DNA of 5,282 bases from Methanosarcinales archaeon (GTDB lineage: Archaea > Halobacteriota > Syntropharchaeia > Alkanophagales > Methanospirareceae). The stretch lies in NCBI GenBank assembly GCA_025464585.1, contig JAODGL010000204.1:1-5282 (forward strand), in the 5' to 3' direction. The stretch's first letter is position 1. The number at the start of each line of letters is the position of its first letter. This document shows, piece by piece, positions 1 through 5,282 of this stretch. The notes under the pieces are model-generated. The model was not told the origin of the DNA. It was given only the letters and a program-made list of their open reading frames with translations, and searched no databases. Position numbers and translations under genes: made by a program.

Positions 1-87
1 CAAGATATTGAACAATTACCTTTAACAGTGCCAGATGGCGAAATTATATGCACTAAATTCACTGCAACAATAAAATTATTTCTTTAG
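1..87 (+). CDS. C-terminal end of an unrecognised protein (5' partial)
   Basis: Frame 1 is open from the left edge for 28 codons and ends at TAG (85-87); the other two plus-strand frames meet stops within the first 24 bases. The visible tail includes the segment LTVPDGEIICTKFTATIKLF, a mixed polar and beta-prone stretch with no membrane segment. I do not recognise the family, and the fragment is too short to assign a role. An open frame of this length could occur by chance. Support for a real gene end is that the sequence changes character straight after the stop, into a T-rich stretch and the decamer repeat. It is separated by 115 bases from the next gene, which seems to have its own promoter, so co-transcription is not needed. 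Confidence 0.4.
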   Translation, partial: QDIEQLPLTVPDGEIICTKFTATIKLFL

Positions 88-102
88 CAAACCCTTTTCT
101 TG

Positions 103-132
103 TCTGTGCTAATCTGCGTTAATCTGTGTCAA
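103..132. repeat. Three tandem copies of a 10-base repeat, consensus TCTGYGYYAA
   Basis: The units are TCTGTGCTAA (103-112), TCTGCGTTAA (113-122) and TCTGTGTCAA (123-132). They are contiguous with no spacer, differ only at positions 5, 7 and 8 of the unit, and those differences are all C/T transitions. The array lies between the stop of the upstream partial gene and the putative promoter of the 203 gene. Its period is close to one DNA helical turn. From memory, short TCTGTGTTAA/TCTGCGTTAA-like arrays recur in intergenic DNA of varied anaerobic prokaryotes; I cannot confirm this here. Function is unknown. Confidence 0.75.
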
Positions 133-165
133 TTATCAATAAGCCGAAACATTTGGAATATAAGA

Positions 166-179
166 GCAAAATTTTTAAA
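166..179 (+). promoter_or_regulatory. Putative archaeal BRE/TATA promoter for the 203 gene
   Basis: GCAAAA (166-171), an A-rich BRE-like stretch, is followed directly by TTTTTAAA (172-179), a TATA-like box. The box centre is about 27 bases before the ATG at 203, which is where an archaeal transcript start would be expected. The mRNA would then begin at or next to the start codon, matching the absence of any Shine-Dalgarno there. A second AT-rich candidate, AATATAAG (157-164), sits farther upstream. The call is by pattern only, and AT-rich intergenic DNA yields such matches by chance. Confidence 0.45.
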
Positions 180-202
180 CTCATGAAGAGCAATGTAAAT
201 CC

Positions 203-2143
203 ATGCCTCTATGGATAATCTTTCTCATCTTCTCCTTCTTTCTCGGGCTTTCCATCTCCTTTCTTTTAGACATTCGTTTTTACCCCGTGGAACGTGCTTT
301 TTTCTCCTTCGTCGTTGGACACGCAATATCTATATGGATTATTTTCCTTCTCTCCTGTCTGAAAGGGTCGTTAAGCATTGATGTTATCCTCCTCTGCATC
401 GCTATATGCGCTTTAGCGTCGGCTATATTCGCCACCAGAAAGCAAAAACCTTCTTTAGAAAAGAACCGAAGTTTTCTTTTAGCACAGGTTTTCTTTGCAT
501 TCATTCTGCTTTACCTGCTGGTTATGAATTTATACGGGGTTTTCCGTCCTGACGGCGCGGGGAATGTATATGCTATTCACACTGTTTGGGCGGATTATCC
601 ATTTCATACCTCGGTCATCACCTCCTTTGTTTATAGACCAAATTTCTCTTTCCCACTGAGTTATCCGCAGTTTTTACACACTGAAATGCACTATCCATTT
701 CTCATGGATTTCTATTCTGCGGTATTAATGAAAGGAGGGTTGGACCTGAGGAATTCTATTATCATCCCAAACATATTATTTCAACTTTCCTTTTTTGGAC
801 TGTTGTTTTTTCTTGCTTATAGATTAACCGGGTTGAAAAAAGTGGGAATATTATCTACGCTTATTTTCATCTTCTCTGGTTTCCCTTCCGGTCTTCAGTC
901 CTTTAGCATTCACTTCCTGAACCCGATGTATGCCGTTATCATGCCGCAAAGAACAGCAATGATAGGTATGGGTATCTCTTTTGCTGTCTATATTCTTTTA
1001 TTTCACGCACTGTTTACGGAGGAGAAGGAAAAAGAGAAAAAGTCTGCGTCAATGCATAAAGAGCTGTTTCTTGCGGGAACGCTTATTGGCTTGCTCCCTT
1101 ACATCCACGCTCACTCTTTTATGGTCACTGCTTTTGTTTCTCTATCCCTTTCCCTTTTCTATTTTTATTTTGCGGTTGTCAAAACAGGAAGAAGGGATTA
1201 TAAAATCTTCATCCTTTTGTTTGCACCATTAATCCTACTTTCGTTACCACAGGTATTGTGTATAAGAACAGGGGTATCCGGGGATTTCTTCGTATTTTTC
1301 CCCGGCTGGACAGAAGAGAATAGAAACTTGATATTGGGATTTGATTGGTCCTTCCCGGAGTCGCTTTTTTCCTCTGCGAAAACCGTCTTCGTATTAACGA
1401 AATTCTGGGTACTGAACATGGGAATTCTCTTTTTTCTGCTTCCTTTAGGGTTTTTAAAATCCGCACAAAGACTAAGAACTTTCTATCTTCCCTTTCTATT
1501 CATCTTCTTCATTGCAAACTTCGTGAAATTCCAACCATGGTATTTTGACAACTACAAGATATTCTTACACTGGCATGCGATGACAATCGTGCTTGCTGCG
1601 GTGGCGATATTTTGGATAAGTGACTGTGTAGGGAGGAGATATAAGAGATTGTACACCCTGTCGCTTGCTTCTTTGATCATCATTTGCACTTTATTTGGCT
1701 TAGTAACGCATGCAGCGATGATGAAGAACGATTATATGGTTTGGTCAGGAGAAGAAATAGGGATTGCAGACTGGGTGCGTGAGAACACTGCACCTGATAG
1801 TATATTCTTAACAGGGGCTGCACACAATCATCCCATACCTTCCTTATCTGGCAGGCAAAGAGTGATGGGTTATGAGGGATGGCTGTGGTCGCACGGTATA
1901 AATTGGACGCGCATTAGTGAACGGAAAAAAGATGAAATAGAGATGTATAAAGGGAATTACACACTTATTAAGGAATATGGCGTGAATTACGTGTGCATTG
2001 GTCCATATGAGAAGACTTTTGCAGTGGATAATCACTTCGACATAAATTATTCTGCTTTCGACAATGAAACACAGTTTTATTTAAAATATGATGAGGCGAT
2101 AGGAGGAGAGAAAGAGAGATGGAGGATATATGAAGTCAAGTAA
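203..2143 (+). CDS. Polytopic membrane protein, probable GT-C-type glycosyltransferase with soluble C-terminal domain
   Basis: This 646-residue protein has about a dozen hydrophobic segments up to residue ~505 and a soluble tail of ~140 residues. The first long non-cytoplasmic loop follows roughly four membrane segments and carries WADYPFHT (129-136), with an Asp and a His like the acidic loop-1 motif of GT-C enzymes, then HYPFLMDF (163-170). Further landmarks are MPQR (247-250), PYIHAHSF (299-306) and FQPWYFDNYK (443-452). The tail contains IADWVRENTAPDSIFL (521-536), then SGRQRVMGYEGWLWSHG (549-565) and YGVNYVCIGPYEK (592-604), a layout I recall from uncharacterised glycosyltransferase-like membrane proteins of archaea and bacteria. 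It probably transfers a sugar from a lipid-phosphate donor on the outer membrane face; donor and acceptor are unknown. A Lys/Glu-rich loop (273-287) is probably cytoplasmic. The ATG at 203 lacks a Shine-Dalgarno, but hydrophobic sequence begins at residue 3 and a TATA-like box is suitably placed. It converges on the minus-strand glycosylation genes. Membrane protein is certain; enzyme function is inferred. Confidence 0.8.
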   Translation: MPLWIIFLIFSFFLGLSISFLLDIRFYPVERAFFSFVVGHAISIWIIFLLSCLKGSLSIDVILLCIAICALASAIFATRKQKPSLEKNRSFLLAQVFFAFILLYLLVMNLYGVFRPDGAGNVYAIHTVWADYPFHTSVITSFVYRPNFSFPLSYPQFLHTEMHYPFLMDFYSAVLMKGGLDLRNSIIIPNILFQLSFFGLLFFLAYRLTGLKKVGILSTLIFIFSGFPSGLQSFSIHFLNPMYAVIMPQRTAMIGMGISFAVYILLFHALFTEEKEKEKKSASMHKELFLAGTLIGLLPYIHAHSFMVTAFVSLSLSLFYFYFAVVKTGRRDYKIFILLFAPLILLSLPQVLCIRTGVSGDFFVFFPGWTEENRNLILGFDWSFPESLFSSAKTVFVLTKFWVLNMGILFFLLPLGFLKSAQRLRTFYLPFLFIFFIANFVKFQPWYFDNYKIFLHWHAMTIVLAAVAIFWISDCVGRRYKRLYTLSLASLIIICTLFGLVTHAAMMKNDYMVWSGEEIGIADWVRENTAPDSIFLTGAAHNHPIPSLSGRQRVMGYEGWLWSHGINWTRISERKKDEIEMYKGNYTLIKEYGVNYVCIGPYEKTFAVDNHFDINYSAFDNETQFYLKYDEAIGGEKERWRIYEVK

Positions 2144-2177
2144 CCTTCACATTCTTTATCCGCCCCTTCGTCAGTTC

Positions 2178-2183
2178 AAAAAA
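2178..2183 (-). terminator. Possible oligo-T terminator of the minus-strand gene cluster
   Basis: Read on the minus strand, a run of six T lies 11 bases past the TGA stop of the PIG-V-like gene, within the 51-base gap between the convergent genes. Archaeal polymerases can terminate at short T runs without a hairpin, and I see no convincing stem-loop here. It is a weak call: the run is short, and a second T run (T5) lies just before and into the stop codon. Confidence 0.25.
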
Positions 2184-2194
2184 TCCCATAATCT

Positions 2195-3310
2195 TCAAAA
2201 AGCCCAGTATCCCTGTGTAAAAAGAACCAGGAAGAAGCTAAAAAATAGCAGAAATGCAATGGTCATCATATAATGCAGCTCTTCTCGCTTATCGCCAATA
2301 ATAGCGAGCACGATGAAAATAGGGAACATAGAGAGCGTGTAACGTGGCATACTCAACCAATATGAGGTTGAAGCCACTGCGAGCCATGTAAGAAGCATAT
2401 AAATGGTGTAAGAAGGGCGTAATTTTGTGATGAATGCGTAAATAATGCAAATTAAGCCAAACAATCCGAATACGAGTTCTGCACCTCCTACAAGCACTTT
2501 TTCCGCAGGCTCTCTCCATAAAATACTCCACAAGGCTCCCAAGAGCCCTTCCCAGGGAGGAGCTAAATGTTTAAACCAATGTTCTCTTTGTACCTCGAGG
2601 AACGCAAAAGCATCTCCAAATACCGCATAATTTAACATGAGATAAGATATAAACCCGAAGCCGATCATGCACAGGAATAAAGCGTCCTTCACGTTCTTGC
2701 TCTTAGATTCGGATTTGAAATTTGTTTTTTGCGAATAAAACTCGCATATCAAAGCAGGGATAAGAATAAGTCCGGTGATTCTTGTAGCTGATGCGAACAT
2801 CCCCGTTACACCTGCTGGGAACCAATTCCCTTTCCTCGCATAATAGAAGCAGCCAATCGCCAGGAACAAAAACAAACTTTCGGTATAGCCTGCGGTTAAG
2901 AAGTAAGAAGTGGGGAAAATGGCGAAATAAAAAACGCTTTTTAGTGCCGTGCTATGAGAATAATCAATTTTTGCGAGTCTGTAAAGGTAGAGGCATGCAA
3001 AGACTGATGCGAAGTTTGATATTAGCATGGCAGAGACTTCGTAATTCCTGATGAAAAAGGCTAAGACTCTTATCAGAAAAGGATACAAGGGCATAAAAAC
3101 AATAAAATATCTTCCTTCTCCGACAGCGGTATAGCCGTTCTTTGCTATATCTATATAATGAGGGGCATCCCATCGGTTCCAAAGGAAAATGATGTCAGCA
3201 GGCTGATTTTTTAAAACCGCCCAGGATAGAGGAGCTAAGATAAAGGAAAAAAATTTTATCGCAATTATAATGGTGATAATCTCAATTATTACGCTCTTCT
3301 CTATTCTCAT
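2195..3310 (-). CDS. PIG-V/Gpi18-like mannosyltransferase (GT76-type), integral membrane
   Basis: The 371 residues form a polytopic membrane protein. Loop 1, after the first membrane segment (about residues 8-30), carries WNRWDAPHYIDIAKNGY (44-60), the hallmark RWD-x-x-H/Y motif of the PIG-V family. It is followed by FMPLYPFLIR (72-81), FPTSYFLTAGYTESLF (132-147), the ATRITGL segment (175-181) and MPRYTLSMFPIF (321-332), all family-like and in the expected order. In eukaryotes PIG-V adds the second mannose of the GPI anchor from dolichol-phosphate-mannose. Prokaryotes lack GPI anchors, so here it more likely mannosylates a lipid or surface glycan on the outer face, with Asp48 the probable catalytic residue. 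A Lys/Ser-rich cytoplasmic loop spans 193-209. The ATG is preceded by a good Shine-Dalgarno. It is last in the three-gene cluster, 34 bases after the GtrA-like gene. It ends in GYWAF just before a T5 run; a one-base slip there would add 20 residues. Family assignment is strong; the substrate is unknown. Confidence 0.88.
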   Translation of the reverse strand: MRIEKSVIIEIITIIIAIKFFSFILAPLSWAVLKNQPADIIFLWNRWDAPHYIDIAKNGYTAVGEGRYFIVFMPLYPFLIRVLAFFIRNYEVSAMLISNFASVFACLYLYRLAKIDYSHSTALKSVFYFAIFPTSYFLTAGYTESLFLFLAIGCFYYARKGNWFPAGVTGMFASATRITGLILIPALICEFYSQKTNFKSESKSKNVKDALFLCMIGFGFISYLMLNYAVFGDAFAFLEVQREHWFKHLAPPWEGLLGALWSILWREPAEKVLVGGAELVFGLFGLICIIYAFITKLRPSYTIYMLLTWLAVASTSYWLSMPRYTLSMFPIFIVLAIIGDKREELHYMMTIAFLLFFSFFLVLFTQGYWAF

Positions 3311-3316
3311 TTATTT

Positions 3317-3322
3317 CTCCTC
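3317..3322 (-). promoter_or_regulatory. Shine-Dalgarno GAGGAG for the PIG-V-like gene
   Basis: On the minus strand GAGGAG sits six bases before the ATG at 3310-3308, near-ideal spacing. It fixes that start, and indicates internal translation initiation on a multi-gene transcript. The neighbouring GtrA-like gene has no comparable site, so the two internal genes probably differ in how they are initiated. Confidence 0.75.
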
Positions 3323-3344
3323 GCTTTTGCAAGGTTTTGGGAAA

Positions 3345-3779
3345 CTATCCGGTAATTCCCCAGGTTAGGCGACTTTCAAAGATATAGTTCCATATAAAAG
3401 CGCAAACGATTCCAAAAATATTAGATATAAGGTAATATACACATGCATACTCGGTTAAAAGATAAAGAATTCCGATGTTAACAACCAATCCTCCTGACCG
3501 CCACAGGTTGCTTTTAAGGATACGTTCAAGGAATTGTTTCATATCTTTAGTTTTATTTTCCCTGAATGTCCACCGGTCATTTAATATAAATTGTATTATT
3601 ATCGCTATTTCAATAGCGATTGCTGAAGAAAACAAATAGAATAGCCCAGCGAGGTCAGTCAAGAGCCAAAGGAGTCCTGTATTAATTCCTGCACCAATAA
3701 CACCTACTGTCGAGAATCTAATCAGGCGAATAAAATCCTGCTTAAAAGATTTTAATTGATAAATTATCGCTCTTTTCAT
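3345..3779 (-). CDS. GtrA-family small membrane protein (probable lipid-linked sugar flippase)
   Basis: At 144 residues with four predicted membrane segments (about 22-42, 47-67, 93-109, 113-134), this has the size and topology of the GtrA family. Family-like sequences are IRFSTVGVIGAGINTGLLWL (20-39) opening the first segment, FILNDRWTFRE (64-74) at the end of the second, and WNYIFESRLTW (130-140) at the C-terminus. GtrA homologues are associated with moving polyprenyl-phosphate-linked sugars across the membrane, and often sit beside GT-C glycosyltransferases. Here it lies between a PMT and a PIG-V homologue, which fits donor supply to one or both; that link is inferred. The ATG has no Shine-Dalgarno (AACAAGAAA precedes it). 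The frame is the same as that of the upstream PMT gene, from which it is separated by the in-frame tandem stops TAA TAA and ten sense codons. Translation may depend on ribosomes arriving from the PMT gene. Family assignment is strong. Confidence 0.88.
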   Translation of the reverse strand: MKRAIIYQLKSFKQDFIRLIRFSTVGVIGAGINTGLLWLLTDLAGLFYLFSSAIAIEIAIIIQFILNDRWTFRENKTKDMKQFLERILKSNLWRSGGLVVNIGILYLLTEYACVYYLISNIFGIVCAFIWNYIFESRLTWGITG

Positions 3780-3812
3780 TTTCTTGTTAATTGATACTCG
3801 CTTGCTACCTTA

Positions 3813-5282
3813 TTAAAACACCCATCCACTTAACCATCTTAAACTCTCCTTATACAGATACGCTACCGGATAACCGGATATAACTGGATAGAAGAGGAAG
3901 AAAAGAACAGCGGTTAAAATGAGAAACGAAACAGATAAAATTTTCCGTTCTAAAGAGTTTTGCCATAATCCATTTAACCAATAAGTGAGTGCAAATATCA
4001 TAAACGGCACATCAGGAACAAAATGATAGATGAACAGGATTCTTGTGATAAGTGCATAAGGGATCCATTGAAATAGAAAAGGAACGAGAATAAAGAGGGA
4101 AACAAAGCTAAGCAAGCTACGTTCATCCTCTCTTTTTCTTATCTTATTAGCTACGAACCTTACCCCGATAAAAATCAGAGCAGGAATGCTGCACCACCAT
4201 ATAACAGGATTGCCCATCAAAACAATTGTCGAAACCATTGCTGGTCCATTTGAGGTTAAAGTATTGGAATACAGCCAAAGAGGTTTAAGCATAAGTTGCC
4301 AGGACCACCAGGGCGAAGAGAAAGGATGTGTCGCTTCCAGCCCGGCATGGTATCCAAACATTCCCAATTGCAGATCAAAAACGGTTGATGGTACGGGAGG
4401 TGTAATACTCACGTTGCCTCCGGTCATGTATTCTGAAATGTATCCAATGTACAGCGGCAACCTGTGAATATCCAGAAGTTCATGCCCCCCACCCGAAAAC
4501 ATGTACGGGATATAAGTTGCGATATAAATAGCTGCGGACGCCAATAGCCCTGCGAAAACAACTTTATAATCGCTAAGTATTGGCTTCCTATTTCTTAAGT
4601 TGCTGACAGATAAAAGCACCAATACTGCTGCTAAACCAAAAACGGCAGTCCATTTTACAGCGAAGCAAAGTCCGAAGAAGATAATGCTGAGGAAAAGCGA
4701 AGTTGATGTTTCCCTTTTTTCTCCCTCTCCTTCCTCTTCTCGCTTGGAGAAGTAATCGAAGGCGAAATAAAACATCAATAAAGAAAAAAGGAGGATATAG
4801 ATTTCTCCTGTTGCCAGCCTCGCCAGGGAGAAATGCATAAAATCAAAGGTGATGAGGAAAGCAGCAAAGAAACCTGCGGTTGCACTTTTAAACATGCGCT
4901 TACCAAAAAGGAAGATTAAGGGTATCATCACAGCGGCGGCTAAAACGCCCAAAATACGCCAGCCAAATGGATTCATCCCGAAGCACAAAATGCCTCCCGC
5001 GATTATGAGCTTTCCAAGCGGTGGATGCGTCCATTCGTAAGGCTCCTCAAGATTCAAATGCTCCTCTGCGGTTCGCACAAAATACATCTCGTCGAAGTAA
5101 GCGCCGTATTTTTGCGTAAGCGGAAGTTTTATCATCTCCTGCTCGTCAACCAATCTCGTAGCATTTTTACCGCTCACCTCCAATGGCTCTATCTTTTTAT
5201 TCCACGCAGAGCTCACCAAAATCTCGCCGATTTTTCCTTCTGATTCCTCACCGAAGACGAACTTAAGAAATCTTGTGCTCCT
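3813..5282 (-). CDS. PMT-type protein/lipid mannosyltransferase (GT39), N-terminus missing at window edge
   Basis: This is a polytopic GT-C enzyme of the dolichyl-phosphate-mannose-dependent PMT family. Numbering from the TTG at 5219, YFDEMYFVRTAEEH (41-54) holds the catalytic Asp-Glu pair (43-44), followed by EWTHPPLGK (62-70), PFGWRILG (84-91), the FDFMHFSLARLATGE segment (125-139, with Arg134 and Glu139), HPFSSPWWSW (298-307), MGNPVIWW (335-342) and FIYHFVPDVPF (396-406). The pattern resembles Bacillota-type PMTs. It probably transfers mannose or another sugar from a polyprenyl-phosphate donor to surface proteins or glycans on the outer face. The frame stays open for 21 more codons to the window edge, and residues before the DE motif look folded and non-membrane (GKIGEI, then LVDEQ). 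The first membrane helix and true start therefore lie outside, and TTG 5219 is not the start. A charged loop rich in Glu and Lys (158-172) is probably cytoplasmic. The gene ends in tandem TAA TAA, 33 bases before the GtrA-like gene, and heads the visible cluster. Confidence 0.88.
   Translation of the reverse strand, partial: RSTRFLKFVFGEESEGKIGEILVSSAWNKKIEPLEVSGKNATRLVDEQEMIKLPLTQKYGAYFDEMYFVRTAEEHLNLEEPYEWTHPPLGKLIIAGGILCFGMNPFGWRILGVLAAAVMIPLIFLFGKRMFKSATAGFFAAFLITFDFMHFSLARLATGEIYILLFSLLMFYFAFDYFSKREEEGEGEKRETSTSLFLSIIFFGLCFAVKWTAVFGLAAVLVLLSVSNLRNRKPILSDYKVVFAGLLASAAIYIATYIPYMFSGGGHELLDIHRLPLYIGYISEYMTGGNVSITPPVPSTVFDLQLGMFGYHAGLEATHPFSSPWWSWQLMLKPLWLYSNTLTSNGPAMVSTIVLMGNPVIWWCSIPALIFIGVRFVANKIRKREDERSLLSFVSLFILVPFLFQWIPYALITRILFIYHFVPDVPFMIFALTYWLNGLWQNSLERKILSVSFLILTAVLFFLFYPVISGYPVAYLYKESLRWLSGWVF

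Noticed and set aside
88..202. CRISPR-like array or insertion-sequence end suggested by the repeated decamers
   Set aside because: The units are 10 bases, contiguous and without spacers, and no terminal inverted repeats or transposase are present.
183..218. An 11-codon open frame (ATG at 183, TAA at 216-218) overlapping the start of the 203 gene, like a regulatory leader peptide
   Set aside because: It lies only 4 bases past the TATA-like box, so a transcript starting near 202 would not include its ATG. It has no Shine-Dalgarno and no attenuator-like structure.
280..504. Minus-strand open frame of 74 codons inside the 203 gene
   Set aside because: It is basic and Cys-rich with no recognisable fold, lies wholly antisense to a well-supported membrane protein gene, and reads as a shadow frame. 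The same applies to the other open frames of about 60-95 codons within the large genes.
2144..2194. Hairpin terminator between the convergent genes
   Set aside because: I found no stem of useful length in these 51 bases; only a short T run on the minus strand is present.
4186..4467. Plus-strand open frame of 93 codons opposite the PMT gene
   Set aside because: It is antisense to the conserved HPFSSPWWSW and GNPVIWW region of the PMT gene, which explains the coding signal, and the translation shows no family features.
5217..5219. TTG as the start of the PMT gene
   Set aside because: The frame stays open upstream to the window edge, there is no Shine-Dalgarno before the TTG, and the first PMT membrane helix would be missing.

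Overview
The window is an AT-rich segment of a prokaryotic genome, more likely archaeal (euryarchaeote-like) than bacterial. The evidence for archaea is modest. The first full gene has a BRE/TATA-like element about 27 bases before its ATG and no Shine-Dalgarno, as expected for a leaderless archaeal transcript. The proteins are Ile/Phe/Lys-rich membrane proteins of kinds common in archaea. A bacterial candidate phylum is not excluded, because the PMT protein closely resembles the Bacillota-type PMT pattern as I remember it.

Layout: positions 1-87 hold the last 28 codons of an unrecognised plus-strand gene. Positions 88-202 are intergenic, with a perfectly phased 10-base repeat in three copies (103-132) and the putative promoter. 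Positions 203-2143 (+) encode a 646-residue polytopic membrane protein with GT-C glycosyltransferase hallmarks and a soluble C-terminal domain. It converges, across a 51-base gap, on three closely spaced minus-strand genes. Read in their own direction these are a PMT-type (GT39) mannosyltransferase whose 5' end lies beyond the right edge (5282-3813), a small GtrA-family membrane protein (3779-3345), and a PIG-V/Gpi18-type (GT76-like) mannosyltransferase (3310-2195). Their gaps are 33 and 34 bases, so they are probably one transcript whose promoter lies outside the window.

Together the genes look like a surface-glycosylation locus. GtrA-like proteins are linked to moving polyprenyl-phosphate-linked sugars across the membrane. 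PMT and PIG-V enzymes use such lipid-phosphate sugars on the outer face, and the plus-strand protein looks like a third, uncharacterised GT-C enzyme. No cytoplasmic glycosyltransferase that would make the lipid-linked sugar, and no acceptor protein, is visible. I see no mobile element, CRISPR array, RNA gene or defence system. The most unusual features are three different GT-C lineages within about 5 kb and the decamer repeat. I do not see clear evidence of a wholly new system.
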